64,000 bases of DNA from Oikopleura dioica (GCA_907165135.1 OU015570.1:806001-870000), one strand, 5' to 3'. Shown: positions 32,114 to 43,734, counted from the first letter of the stretch. Numbers and translations are program-made. The notes: generated from the sequence alone by a model not told the origin.

Positions 32114-34025
32114 TGTGTACTCTCGGAGTACAAAAATATTATTTCAAAACGTTAAACAAAATTTGCTCAAAAGAAATGGAAAATGTGAGCGCTCTTCACA
32201 CGGAAAGGTCGAGGTTAGATTCAAAGAGGGGACTGACTGTCTACCAGACTAAGACCTGCTGAAAGGGCCATTCAACGCTCCACGGATCGCCCACGCACTT
32301 TAGACGCTAACTTGCCCAAAACGCTAATTAACACAACCTTGGAGAAGTTAGCGTCTGGGGAAGTCATCGTCTGAGGAAGTTAGCGTCTTGGGGAAATTAG
32401 CATGACTCGTTTTTTGCAGAAGGTAGAAAGATTTTCTGGTATTTTTACGAAAATGATTATTTTTCGATGAAAATTTTTATTTTTCTTTAAAAGATTTGAT
32501 TGAAGAATGAACTTAAGGCAGATAATTTTATTCTGTTCTGGAGAAGGAACGGTAAGAAGAGGACGATCCAGCCCTTACTCAAAAATCATTTTTTCGATCT
32601 GCTCTTCCACGTTATTTTCTTCTCAGGCTTCTTCTCAAAGGGCTGCAACTTGGATCGATTCCCCTTGGACTAATTATTCTTGGACTTCTCTGTCCTCTAC
32701 GCCGAATAAAAGAAATCAATTTTTCCACGCTTTTATAAAACAGCTAGGACGAATCGTATTCAATAACTCAACATAAGAATTAACAGCAATCTCTTCTTAA
32801 ATTAATACTACTAGGTTGGTAAGCCTTTCGGAGTTTTTGAGGCTAAAAACTAGAAGAAAAATGCAATGAGGAGATTCGAGCTCGCCCCTAACGCGAGCTG
32901 CCCCCAACTATGCTTCACTTGGCCACAAGGTTGACTCGACATTAACGTTGGATTATTTGTACAACAGTTCACATTCCTTTATGACTAAGTCAAATTTTTT
33001 GAACATTTCCCAATGCGAAAATCAAGGGGCTCGCTCTAACGATTTTCCATTTTTTCATTTTAGCTAAACGGCCGACCGATTTTCAGTCGACGATTAAGGA
33101 CTAAATGTCATTCACGTCACATGGTCGATCCTTTCCTTTTTGATTATTTTCTGTTGAATTAGCTCTTCCCAAAGAGATTCCGTTGTACGATTTGAGAAAA
33201 TATCTTTATCCTTTTTATTTTTTTTCTTGTCTTTTTTATTTTTTCGATCTTTTTTCTTATCCTCTTTTTTCTTTTTAACTTTTCCTTCTAATGTTCTTAT
33301 AATTTTAGTCATCTCTTTTCGCATTAGCTCATCTGCTATTTCAAGGGCTCTAGAATATTTTTAACATTTAAGTAAGTGTTCCCTCTTAAAACCAAAGTGA
33401 AAAAATTTTATGTGTATTTTCGTTCGCCATTAGCAGGGTTAATCGAGGGATCCGGACTATGTCGTTCATGCCGTTGAATATCGTTGAAAAAAAAATCTAA
33501 ATTTCTAAAATCTTGAGAATAAAAATCCGATTCGGCAGAATAACAGAAGGCGCGAAAATAACCACTCGGAGCAGGCACCTTCTAACTCTTATAATTAATT
33601 TACTAAAGAATCAACAAAATGATTTCAAAGGATACAGTTGGTTTCTATTATTTCGGACAAATTACGTCCCCTTATTCCAAAAAAATGTCCACAAGGTGGG
33701 TCAACGTAATAAATGCATGTCCAACTAAATATAAATAATAATTTTTTCGAGAAAAAGACATTTCGCAACCTAGAAAACAATTAAGCGCAAAGTTTACTGA
33801 TAGATTCAGGAAAATAATAGAAATCAGGGTCCGAAAACATGATTCGAGGGTTAATTTTTTTTGAGAGTTCTCAGAATAGGGCTGAGGTATTGAGTCGAAG
33901 AGATGAAAGCCAGGTACAGTTCATCTAGATAGAATTTGCTTAGGTCGTTGTTGAGCATAATTAGGGACGAGGAGCAAAAAATCATCCCCTACAATCGTGG
34001 ATTTTTTTACGGCGCCAATGACTCA
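32114..34025. other. Long stretch without a supported gene
   Basis: GAAGTTAGCGTCT repeats lie at 32,300-32,400. On the minus strand a 70-codon Lys-rich frame (33,324-33,112) is low complexity and unidentified. I see no splice-linked exons or conserved domain; a degraded host exon cannot be excluded. Confidence 0.35.
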
Positions 34026-34029
34026 TTAA

Positions 34030-34455
34030 CCGTATCTCGAGCGCAAGCACACTTTCTGAGCTCGAGATAGTTGTTGTATTACGATTTTCTTCAATTTTTG
34101 AGATAATTAAAAAATTCAAAAAAACATAGAATCTTTGGCTATTTTTACGCCTACAACAGATTTCTTCGAAACAAATCATCAACTACTTTACGAATAAAAC
34201 GTAAAAATGTCCGTAAAATTGCGAATTTTTGTCTCTAGATGGCCTTTAATGTAACAGATTTGAGCGAAAAGAGAGATTTTCTCTCTAGACAGGGCTGAAA
34301 TGTCGTCTCTGAGATTTGGAAAACAGCAGGAGAAGCCTCTTGAAAGAAAATAATGCATTCTAATTGGTTAGATTTGCTTAAATTTTCTCTAGAGGCCGAG
34401 CTCAAAAAGTGTGCTCGCGTCTGAGAATGGGTGATCGCAAGTGCTCGAGCTACGG
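34030..34455. mobile_element. Non-autonomous TIR element with TTAA flanks
   Basis: Ends CCGTATCTCGAGC and GCTCGAGCTACGG are inverted and lie between TTAA at 34,026-34,029 and 34,456-34,459. An inner inverted pair around AAGTGTGCTCGC/GCGCAAGCACACTT supports the symmetry. piggyBac-like by target site only. Confidence 0.6.
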
Positions 34456-34489
34456 TTAACCCTCTGCGTGACGATCAGAATTACCCCTA

Positions 34490-34853
34490 TGCGTGACGCG
34501 GGTGCATTCAGTCACTGAATTTTAGTGCACCCGGCCCATCTAGAACAATTTTACTCTCTTTTTTGCCATTTTTCGAAGAAAAACAGCTAAAATTCGCTGT
34601 TGTTATTGTCTCCGAGACCGAAATACCCCCTTCTTTCAAAATGGCTGTTCTCGAGACGAAAAATAGCAAAATTACGACATTTTTACGTTTTTAGCTTACT
34701 ATAAAAGATAGTTCAAAAATCCTACGAAGCAAGTTGGACGTGTTTTTTGACGTAGATTTTTATTCTTTTCAAATTTTTGAATTCAGGCGAAAATTGAGAG
34801 AGAAACGGACTGAAAACCTTGAGCGGGTGCACTGAATGCACCCGCGTAACGCA
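34490..34853. mobile_element. 364 bp MITE with TA flanks
   Basis: Inverted ends TGCGTGACGCGGGTGCATTC and its complement (one mismatch in the first 20 bp), with TA directly outside (34,488-34,489 and 34,854-34,855). It abuts the previous element. No coding capacity. Confidence 0.7.
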
Positions 34854-34855
34854 TA

Positions 34856-35392
34856 AAATTAAAAAAGAAAATAGTCAAGGCCACGTTGCAGGATCGACTT
34901 TTCCCATTTGATTTGACTTCGCACATCTACAGAAATGCGTTGCGCGCGCTGGCTTTGCTTTTTTTATGAGTCCGTAAAAATAGTCAACGATGGTAGAACC
35001 CGTTGAGGTATGTTGGGTAAGCGCAGTTCGCTTCCCGCTCGCTTGTGCGTTCTACCCGCGCGGTGAAATTGCCCCGAGGCGGCACTACCTACGCACTCAT
35101 GTGCCTCGCGCCAGTTTCGCCGCATTCTCACATTCGCATTTTTACTGCCGCTACGCAAGGCGGTTTTATTATTTTTTGGCTTTTATGGCCGCTTGTGCAG
35201 AGATAATATATTACTATTACCCTGTAACTAAGAGCGTTTTCTGGGACTGGGTATTAGCAGGGGATTGTATGGCAAGTGGCAGTTGTTGGCCGCAAAGTTG
35301 GTGCCGGCGGAGAATAGTGGTAATTCTAGTGCGCTGATGGTGTACTAAGGTTTTAGCGGTTTTCCCCGGTGCGGACTAGCGCTCACCCATCA
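34856..35392 (+). repeat. Region of the 5' LTR of element E1
   Basis: The LTR end is placed just before a tRNA-Leu-type primer site; CCCCGGTGCGGACTAG before it is matched by CCCCGGTTATGCGGACACTA at the same place in E2. I cannot fix the left LTR end. The region is CG-rich relative to its surroundings. Confidence 0.4.
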
Positions 35393-35394
35393 AC

Positions 35395-35408
35395 TGGTGT
35401 CAGAAATG
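35395..35408 (+). promoter_or_regulatory. Primer binding site of E1 (tRNA-Leu type)
   Basis: TGGTGTCAGAAATG; the first 11 bases match the complement of an animal tRNA-Leu 3' end (TCTGACACCA). E2 has TGGTGTCAGA at the corresponding place. Unlike A, B and C there is a long leader before gag. Confidence 0.7.
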
Positions 35409-35808
35409 TCCAGGAGGCTAGAACCCTGTCTGGAACACACTGTCGCACTTCCATGCCCATTCTAGCGGTATATCCGTCCCGGGTCATTGCCAAACAAGGG
35501 ATTATCGGTAAGGACAGGCTCACGTGGGCCACCAAAAGGCCCAACCAGCAAGTTCAGCGTTAATTACGCGATTTTAGTAAAATTCGGCCAGGCGACGCCT
35601 CAGCCAATCACAGGCCAGCATTTTTGGCCTCGGCCAATCAGAGGCCGGCATTTGCCACGTGCAGCCAAAATTAGCCTCTGAAGCCTAGAAAACGCCTAAT
35701 TCAGGCGCAAACACCAAATTTGAGCTAAAATTAGCTCTTTTATCATAGAAAGGGTAGATTTTCGGGATTTTTCAATCATCTGCAAAGCCGTCTACCCTCC
35801 CTTCAACG
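35409..35808 (+). other. 5' leader of E1
   Basis: About 400 bases between primer site and gag. It holds two CCAAT motifs in similar contexts (GCCAATCA at 35,603 and 35,633). The E2 leader has three CCAATCA motifs, so the motif is conserved although the sequence around it is not. Confidence 0.5.
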
Positions 35809-37152
35809 ATGTCAAACGACGCAACTTCCTCCTTCACCAGCATCGCCGAGCTAAAGTCACAGCTCCAAGCCAAAGAAGCCGTCGTCGGAACCTACATCGA
35901 CCGCCCTCCTCAGACACCTGAACAAGAGGACGCGAAGAAAGACCTCGAGAAAGAAATCGACGACATCCGTCGCAGAGTCTGCGACCTCGCCTTCGAGATC
36001 AAGCCGGAAGTGAAGCAAGAATTCACTCCAACTGACGCCAATGCCATTCAAGTCCAAATCCATGGACAGGTGCTCGCTACTCATCTCAGCCAGCTTGGCC
36101 GTTTCAATGGTACAAGCAACGAAGCCACCACCAGCTTCCTCAACAAGATCAAATCCTTGTGGGCCGCCTGCCCCGCTCTGGATTATGCGACCATCTTCGG
36201 CTCAGTCCGGCCACTGCTCTCCCAAAACGTAATCAAAACCATCGACGCCCAAGGTGTCAACAGTTTCGCCGAATTGAAGAGTGTCTTGCAATCTAACTAC
36301 GGGAGCATGACCAACTCCTATCGAAAATTGAAAAGTTGGATCACCCGTGGCAAACGCTACAACGCCAGCTACATGAGCTTCTACTCAACCATGGCCTCCC
36401 AGCTGGAGCCCATCATTACAGCCTTCTCGGACGAGCTCAAGCAATCGAAACGCGTCGCTGGAATTCCGAACTATGAACCGTCCTTTTTGGACGCGTTCGA
36501 ATTAATCTTGGTCTAAAAGACCCTTCAAGTCATCAGAGGTGAATCATCCGACCTTTACTCGGTCATCGTCGCCGAATTACGAGGATTCAAAAAAGCCGAG
36601 CAAATTGCCTCTCGAGCTGAATCTCTCAGCTGCCAGAAAGCTTTCAGCTCTGCCAACAGAGCGAATCAACAAGGCAAGAAAAACAATTGCGGAAACAGGA
36701 GCAACAACTCCTCCAACAAATCTTCTCGACAAGGAAGCCCCGCCAACAAGAGCGATGACGATCGCCGAAATAAGAAAAACCCTCAGCAGCAGGGTCATCA
36801 ATCTAACCAACGCCGACAAGACAACAACGGCCGCAACCAGGGCCGCCAAGACAACAACGGCCGTAACCAAGGCCGCCACGACAACAATGGTCGCCGCCAC
36901 GGTAACTCCAACAACCAGAACTCCAACGGGCGCGGCAACAACGACAAGCGCAATAGTTCGAATAAGGACAACGCCAGCCGCCCCGATGTCAAGCAGTCCT
37001 GGGCCAAGTACAACAGCGTCAACTCTACCTTCTACCCTGAATAGCACGGTTGCGATAAATTCACAGAAACCGAGAAGTTCGAAAACGTCGCCGAGCTCAC
37101 TGACAACGACGAAAGCGTTGCCACCGACGGAACTTTCTCGTCAAAAAACTAA
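35809..37152 (+). pseudogene. gag: Gag of E1 with two in-frame stops
   Basis: One frame of 447 codons from ATG 35,809 to TAA 37,150-37,152 is interrupted by TAA (36,514-36,516) and TAG (37,042-37,044) only. The first about 280 codons match E2 gag (capsid-like). There is no zinc knuckle; instead the C-terminal part is Asn/Gln/Arg/Gly-rich with three copies of a QDNNGRNQGR-like repeat (36,810-36,900), likely an RNA-binding tail. The final acidic segment ends SKN at the slippery site, as in E2. Confidence 0.85.
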
Positions 37153-37185
37153 GCGAGTCCGGCGCTACATATCAGTCAGCCGGAC
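37143..37185 (+). promoter_or_regulatory. -1 frameshift signal of E1
   Basis: A_AAA_AAC (37,143-37,149) directly precedes the TAA gag stop in the gag frame. After 7 bases, GTCCGGC (37,157-37,163) pairs perfectly with GCCGGAC (37,179-37,185) around a 15-base loop, with GC/GC pairs possible outside it. The -1 frame enters the protease without a stop. Confidence 0.87.
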
Positions 37186-38255
37186 GCACCTGCCACACGT
37201 CAAAACCACTGTTCACCCCATCTTTTCTCGCTACTACCAGCGCGAACCATCTTCCGATCAGATTCGCTGGTACCAAGACTTGGATACCTGCGTTATACGA
37301 TACTGGTTCGTTTGCATCCTTGCTCAACGAGCTTGAATGCCAACGCCTCAAAATAAAACCTGAGCCTTCTGACATGAAAATCAGAGGCATTGGTAGCCAA
37401 CTACAGTGCTGCCTTGGAAAAATCACCATCGACATACACATTGGACCCGATTCTTTCTGGCCGAATTTAACTTGGTACATAGTGCCAAGAGACTGGATGT
37501 CTATTCCTGCTATTCTCGGTCGTGACCCATTACAGAGCCGCTGCTTGGAAATATCTCAGAACCAACCGAACCAGACGCTCTTCTTCCGGTCCAACGATAA
37601 TCACTGGACACGCGTCCCCTATGTTCTAGACCCAAGGTTCGGAAGCTTCTACGATGAATTCCCCAATGGAAACGTCCATGCTGCCTTCGACAGTGTCGCC
37701 ACCGAAGATCTCCTCACACTCGTGCGTGACGAGATCGGCACAAATATCAGCTCTGCCAACGATCTTGCTCAAGCGCGTGTAATCGCGAGCATCGTGCTCC
37801 GAAGGAAGGTCGCCTTCTCAACGCCCGACCGTATTATCGGCGAGTTCAACCTCTACGAAGCAAGCATCGACACCGTGCCAAACAAAGCTTAGCACGTCCA
37901 CCAGTGGAGGATCAATGAACGCTTCTTCAAACCACTTGACGATCAAGTCAAAGATCTCAAAGCCAGGAAAGTTCTCAAACCAATCGCCAACACACGAGGT
38001 TGGAATACTCCAATTTCTGGTGTTAGCAAACCCGATGGAACAGCGCGAATGGTGCTAAACCTGAACCCTACGCTGAACCTACTACTTATCGACGCTGATA
38101 CCTTCGAAATTCCCCACATCGAACAGGAATGCCAAATTCCTCCGAATCAAAATTTCTTCGGTAGCCTGGACATCTGTTCCGGCTACTGGAACATCAAGGT
38201 GAAAGAAGAGCACCAACACAAGCTCTCCATCTTTTGGAACAACGAATCCCTCAGC
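37149..38255 (+). pseudogene. pol: Pol fragment of E1 (protease and first part of RT)
   Basis: In the -1 frame relative to gag: aspartic protease DTGS near 37,295, the ILGRDP block near 37,515, then RT from the segment before motif A to the SLDICSGYWNI block. One in-frame TAG lies at 37,890-37,892. Homology to E2 ends near 38,255, before the catalytic YxDD, so the rest of pol is missing and no identifiable 3' LTR follows. Confidence 0.83.
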
Positions 38256-38754
38256 CCCGAGACCTGTCCGAAGCACATGCCTGTGAATCACCAGTACACC
38301 ACCGACAGATGAATGGACTTTAGCTCAGCGCCCACTTGCGCTGAGCGGCGCCAGAAAATACAATCACTGCAGAACAACGAGTACCAGCTCAACCTGCTGA
38401 CAAACCACCGAGTATATAAGGAGGCGCCTTTCTCACTTACTTCTCATTACTTTTTCGATCGAATCCGATACGAAGAGAGCTGCTGAATACAAACAGAAAG
38501 AAAACGAAACGAAGAAAACTGCCGATAATGCGAAAAAAAAACAAAAAAAAAGAAAAATGAATGATGACCGAAAACGACAAGGCAAAGGTTTGTTTTGAAC
38601 GGATTTTTTTTACAATATTTTGTTGATATACAGAAATTATCTAGGTTCCAACCTTCCTGCTTAACTGGATGATAAGTTGTGAAGAGTCACCTTAGGAACC
38701 ACATTTATTGTTCGATTAGAGTATTTATTCGTGAACAAAAATTTATTTTTGTAT
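38256..38754 (+). promoter_or_regulatory. Possible promoter region after E1
   Basis: A stem CTCAGCGC/GCGCTGAG (38,324-38,345) is followed by a TATA box, TATATAAG at 38,413-38,420. I see no gene downstream that this clearly serves; it may be the remaining part of an LTR. Confidence 0.3.
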
Positions 38755-38756
38755 TA

Positions 38757-39152
38757 CAGTGAAAACTCAAAATTTGCCTACTCTAAATTTGGCCGGTTTT
38801 GATCGAAATTGGCTGAATTTTGAATCTGAAAAAGACTCAAAAATTGGCCGCTTTTTCAAAAATAAAAAAATATGCATCAAAATAGACCCAAATTATGGTC
38901 TTTCTGACCATTTTTTGCTATTTTGAAGCGTTTAAATCATCTAAAATAACTTTATTTTGATAAAAATGACTTAGAACAAGCAAAAAATTGAATAAAATTC
39001 ATCAAAAACGTGAAAATCATGCCCAAATTCGAAAATTTCGAAACTTTGCTTTTTTGAAGAGGAAGCTTGGCTACCTGGCAAAAAACTCAAAATTTTGCCG
39101 CTTTTTTCGGAAATTTGGATCAGAAAACCGGCCAATTTTTGAGTTTTCACTG
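38757..39152. mobile_element. 396 bp MITE with TA flanks
   Basis: Ends CAGTGAAAACTCAAAATTTG and its near-complement are flanked by TA (38,755-38,756 and 39,153-39,154). CAGTG ends plus TA fit Tc1/mariner. A/T-rich interior with repeated ATTGGCCG-like words and no coding capacity. Confidence 0.78.
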
Positions 39153-39154
39153 TA

Positions 39155-40541
39155 ATTGCAAATAAAATCTAAACATTAGTTCTATTCTTATCCGTTTTCA
39201 GTCCAATTTTATAAGAATATTTGTTATAAGGTGGTTTGACCTCACAAGTAAACAATAAGAGCTATTAAGAAAGCTATTATGAGTCACTCACTGTGATAAA
39301 TTTTTGATAAAAATAGTTCTGAAATGTTAGATCTTCGAAAACTTAAAATTATTTTTGGCATAAAGAATAAAATTGTCGAAAATTAAAATAAACCCGGGAT
39401 AAACAAAACCAGTCGCGCTTCAGCTATTGCAGTGCTCGATCAATTAAAAGTCAGCAGCTCAGAACTTGGAAAAAGTCACGAAAAGAATGGAAGAAATGAA
39501 TATCTATTGCGAGCCGTTGAAGAGCTTCAAAACTTAAAAAATCAAAAGCCAGAAAAAAGTTTTGCGAAAAAGAAAGAAATCATGATCGCTTCAACTAAAA
39601 ATAACGACGTTTTTTCTGAAGCGGAAACGCATCTTCTCATGCTCAGAGAAAAAATAGTCTTGCTCGAAAGTCAATTTGCAAATTGCCGAAAAGCCTTAGT
39701 CGCTCTGAATTGCCAGCGAAGCCATAAAAAATCGCAGAATCGAAGCACCTTTCTGAGCAAAGACAAGAAGAACTACGCGCGGAGCTGTAGCCAAACCATT
39801 AAAATTTCAACAAACAAGACTTGCTGAAATCGAGAATTAAAAGATCGCCCTTTCGAAAATAAATCACAACTGCGGCGCGACATAAAAATGTGGAGAATTC
39901 GAAGTTTACGACGAAGGAAAGTCTCGGGCTTCTCGAAAAGACCTTTAATTGACCTTGAGAAAATCTCAGGCAAAATGAAGAAGGAAGTCTCAGCTGGTCC
40001 ATGTTGGAAGGCTACTTGTCTATGGAATATTCGTTGTTCGGATGGCTTCTTTTTTTCTGCTTGGAAATGAGCGGAAAGGGACTCGTTTATTTCTCCCATA
40101 TAAAGCTATAGATCTGGGTTTCTGATGTGGAGAGGCAGACAAAAGAGTTGTGCGAAAATTCTGGACCAGAATTTCTGGTAGTGAAAATATTTCGATCTCA
40201 ATTGACAACGACGAAAGATTTATTGAGCCCCATTTACCTGGGCTCCAAAACCCAGTCCGAAAACAAAAGAATGGGAAAATCCATCGAAAGATGGAAAATG
40301 ATGGGTTTTTATTTGAAAAAATATGCTTTGTAAGTATAAAAATATAAAGTAAAATTATGTCTTGAAAATTTTTGTGGCATCCTCGTTGAACCCAAACTTC
40401 GTAAATGACTCGATTGTCTCCACAAGCAGACTTTGTCGCTGTTCGTCTGTGTTGAATTTGGAAGTCCGGGAGAAAATTCTTTCGAGTAAAGATGAGGACT
40501 GTCTAGACCCAAGATAAAGCTAAAAAATGTCACTAAAACAC
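39155..40541. other. Mostly non-coding; one unidentified open frame
   Basis: A 131-codon frame (39,432-39,827, plus) is Lys/Glu/Leu-rich and could form a coiled coil, but I recognise no domain and no start context or neighbours support it. A degraded host exon is possible. Nothing else stands out. Confidence 0.3.
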
Positions 40542-40545
40542 TTAA

Positions 40546-40980
40546 CTTCTCAATACACGTGGTCGGTAAAACCGACCACGGCGACTTTGGCCCTCAATTA
40601 CTTCAAATGTGGTAATCCGTTTGACCTTATTTTTGCAATGTGCACTTATATGAACAAACCGAACCACTCTGCAAAGTTTCGTGAAATTTTTCAAGAGGGA
40701 TGGCGCTTTGCACCAGATCTCTTTCGAGCTCATTATCGAAAAATTGGAAGGTTATTTCTCCCTGATAATAACATGAGTAAATAGCTGAGTGTTCAGGCTT
40801 TCTAACAGTAGAGTTTTGAACTAATTATCTCGACGGAAAAATGAATGAGAGATCAAAATAGTCGGCGCTGTTTTTCACACTCCGAATTTGGCGCGCCGCA
40901 CGGGGCTGAATAATGCTTGGTGGTCGGTTTTCCCGACCCCGTGTTTTGAGCGCTTAGTCGCCTGCCCGTGTATTGAGAAG
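40546..40980. mobile_element. 435 bp TIR element with TTAA flanks
   Basis: Ends CTTCTCAATACACG and the exact complement CGTGTATTGAGAAG lie between TTAA at 40,542-40,545 and 40,981-40,984. Just inside the left end a GTGGTCGGT/ACCGACCAC hairpin is present, with a GGTCGGTTTTCCCGACC relative on the right. piggyBac-like by target site; the short frames inside are not a transposase. Confidence 0.7.
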
Positions 40981-41282
40981 TTAAACATATTTGTCACCAG
41001 TTTGGAAACGAATTCTAGTTTTGGCATCGTCTCAGGCAGCTGAGCTAAAAAGTAATAAGGCCAGTTATGTTTTGCAATCTTCTTTGCCTTCATTCTTTCC
41101 TCGACTTTATTTCTGTTAATTTTAAAAATTAAAATTTGAGCTTACATATTTCTAAATCATCAACATCAAGATCATCATAAAGGGCCAACTCATCCTCGAT
41201 GGTTTTTTCTTTGGATGGCGATTTTTTCTTCTGAGTTTTTTTCGCCCAGAGCTTTGAACGAAATCCTTGATCCGTTGATTTG

Positions 41283-41387
41283 TTCTTGGGAAGGAGAACA
41301 TTCTTGGGAAGGATTACATTCTTGGGAAGGAGTACTTTCTTGGGAAGGAGTACATTCTTGAGAAGGAGTACTTTCTTCGGAAGCACT
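41283..41387 (-). repeat. 18 bp minisatellite, nearly six units
   Basis: Units TTCTTGGGAAGGAGTACT (plus strand) repeat without gaps from 41,283. Read on the minus strand the array is open and would encode a TPSQEC-like hexapeptide within a 76-codon frame (41,417-41,190). Whether that frame is expressed is unknown. Confidence 0.8.
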
Positions 41388-42267
41388 GCCAGTCTGCTTC
41401 GACACCGATTTTGACAAACTGATAATATAGTTGTGTTTTGAACTGCGAAAGTGTCAATTTGATGGATTTGCCGGGCTCTCACCACTAAAAAAACGCATCT
41501 CTGCACGATAGAATGACGAAACAAGTTATTCGTTCGCCAGTTAGTTTTTTTGAAGAATCTTCTGGAGGTGTTGCTCGCAATAGATTTTCGAAGGAACTCG
41601 GCCAAGTGGATGATATGCTTCCATTAAAATCGACGGATGCTGTCAGTATTGGCCTTTCGGTAATAGGAATTCTGACAGTTGTTGGCTTCGCAAATATCTA
41701 GACGGTTCTGATTTCGTTTCCATTATTGTTCATTTCCCTGTATCTTCAACGCTACTACATCAAAACTTCCAGACAACTTAAACGACTAGAAGGCTCACTT
41801 CGATCGCCAATGTACGATACAGTCAACTTGACTTTCAAGGGGCTTCTTGTTGTCCGCGCTTTTTGACAGCACGATTTGTCCATTTCAGAGTTCTACGAGA
41901 GACAGAATCGACATACAGGCGCATGGATGCTCAGCTCACTTCTAGTCAAAAGAAGATCTTTTCTGAATCCAAAACTGCGCGATCTTCGGCAAATTGTCAA
42001 CGCCAAAGAATCAGCATCCTATATGACTATATCTTCACCTACATCTTCGGTAAAGAAAGCACGAGCCCAGGTCATCTCTTTCTAATTCTTATCGTTATTT
42101 ATCGCAATTTCACTTTCAAATATTAGTGTCCGGATTTCCACCTGTGTGAAAGTCCTCCACCTATCATTTCCGAGTCTCTCACACCAAGCCCGCCGCGTGA
42201 ATCTTCCTTGATCGCGGATTGGCCCCCGCCCGCCTACGCTCTCAAGATACCCACTGCCAGCGAGGTA
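41388..42267. other. No supported gene
   Basis: Several frames of 60-90 codons overlap here on both strands. At 41,620-41,720 a hydrophobic stretch could be a membrane segment of a broken gene, but I cannot extend it to a recognisable protein. Confidence 0.3.
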
Positions 42268-42577
42268 GACGGCGGGTTCCATTCTTTGTGAAGAATGATT
42301 CTTTTTTCAAAGAATGGTTCTTTTTCGCAAAGAATCATTCTTTGACTGAAAGACAGTCAAAAGTTCAGAAACAAAATTCTGTTTATGCAAATAACTCAGG
42401 AGCGAGTGTGCGCTTCGCGCCAGTTATCAGGGAAACTCCAGAGAGTTTGATTTCCAAGAATTTTTATATACAACCTATATCCTGAAAAAACCTGTATCCG
42501 AAAAACCTATTTTTACCTAATTTTCTCTAGAATATTGGAAAAAAGAATGATTCTTTAAAAAGAATGGAATCCGCCGT
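42268..42577. mobile_element. 310 bp inverted-repeat element
   Basis: Arms of about 35 bp begin GACGGCGGGTTCCATTCTTT and end with the complement (GAATGGAATCCGCCGTC), with about 31 of 35 positions matching. Extra AAGAATSATTCTT palindromes lie inside the arms. I see no target duplication, so the class is open. Confidence 0.65.
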
Positions 42578-43284
42578 CACCCGCCAGCGACGCCGATTTC
42601 TTCACTCATCCACGCACCTTCGCAAGAAGCGGAGCTCCCTGCTTTTTATCGGCGAAATGCCACTGTACTTAGAGACCAAATACAGAAGCTGTGCATTATA
42701 AAGAGATTACCGCGGGTTAGAACCCTACTACTGTATGTTATTATTGAGTACCGATGATTTTTGATGATTGCCCCGAAAACTAAAGCCCGAATAAGCGACA
42801 CCAAGCGAGCATTTGCCTCGTTCTTTCATGCCTGGAGGACCCCTCCTGGTGGAAGAATTTTATATTGAAAGAAGAATAATCTTCTTCAAGGGAATTCTTC
42901 ATTCAGCAAATTTCTCGTCACGTTAAAAAAATCATCACGTGATAAAAAATCACGTGGATTTTCGGAGGACTTCGGAGGACCTCACCTGATGGAAGGTTTA
43001 AATAGAAGATAAGAATGTCTTCTTAGGGAACCATATTTTTAAACTTTACTTTTCCTCCTTGATATTATAAATATAAATATATACTAAATTTGTATCATGT
43101 GACATCTTGGAGGACCCCGGAGGACCCAGGAGATGGAAGAAATTTAAGAAAATTGAGGGAAAAATAATCTCTTACAGGAGATAATTTGCTATGGTAATTC
43201 ATTTGAAGTCGTGAAAGGCCCCGAAGAATACTATGTAAAAACCATAATTTAAATTCGGGATGAATGAACTGGGGTTCATTAAAA
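42578..43284. repeat. Degenerate GGAGGACC-containing repeats
   Basis: Three diverged segments about 140 bp apart (near 42,836, 42,973 and 43,122) each have GGAGGACC, then GATGGAAG or GGTGGAAG, then an A/G-rich stretch. No gene. Confidence 0.4.
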
Positions 43285-43690
43285 AATGCGTGTGGGTGGG
43301 GTTGGGGATAGAACTGAGACTGATCATCTCTAAACTATCTTCTAATCCCAGCCTACATCAAGCCCATTTAAATAAAAAAGCAAGGGACGGGGCTGAGACG
43401 GCCCGAAGGGCCGTCAAGCCCATTTAAAAAAAAGAGCAAGGGACGGGGCTGATACGGCCCGAAGGGCCGTCAAGCCCATTTAAATAAAAAAGCAAGGGAC
43501 GGGGCTGAGACGGCCCGAAGGGCCGTCAAGCCCATTTAAATAAAAAAGCAAGGGACGGGGCTGAGACGGCCCGAAGGGCCGTCAAGCCCATTTAGAGAAA
43601 AAAGCAAGGGACGGTGCTGAGACGGCCCGAAGGGCCGTCAAGCCCATTTAAATAAAAAAGCAAGGGACGGGGCTGAGACGGCCCGAAGGG
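43285..43690 (+). repeat. Satellite-bearing repeat: G-rich head and six 56 bp units
   Basis: The head GGGTGGGGTTGGGGATAGA (about 43,294) is shared with 91 and, inverted, 46,950. Units of exactly 56 bp start at 43,358, 43,414, 43,470, 43,526, 43,582 and 43,638; each contains GGGGCTGAGACGGCCCGAAG and most differ by one or two bases. GACGGCCCGAAGGGCCGTC makes each junction a hairpin. Confidence 0.9.
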
Positions 43691-43691
43691 C

Positions 43692-43713
43692 AGGTATCCA
43701 TATATGGATACCT
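43692..43713. repeat. Perfect 22 bp palindrome at the end of the satellite array
   Basis: AGGTATCCATA followed directly by its complement. It interrupts the last satellite unit. Palindromes also follow the single unit at 91-200, so a palindromic end may belong to this repeat family. Confidence 0.7.
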
Positions 43714-43734
43714 CGATTTTTTCGGGGCAATGCA

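Noticed and set aside
33112-33324. Lys-rich 70-codon frame as a host gene
   Set aside because: Low complexity, A/T-rich source, no domain and no neighbouring exons.
36577-37047. Long hydrophobic minus-strand frame opposite E1 gag
   Set aside because: It is the antisense shadow of the Asn/Arg/Gly-rich gag tail; Val/Leu/Ala richness comes from complementing those codons.
39432-39827. 131-codon Lys/Glu-rich frame as a host coiled-coil gene
   Set aside because: Codon order and lack of similarity, promoter or splice signals leave it unsupported.
41129-41605. Minus-strand 158-codon frame over the minisatellite
   Set aside because: The length is produced mainly by the 18 bp repeat being open in more than one frame.
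43358-43690. Regular 56 bp repeats that could be taken for a CRISPR array
   Set aside because: The whole unit is repeated without unique spacers, the context is eukaryotic retrotransposons, and no cas gene is present. It is a tandem satellite.
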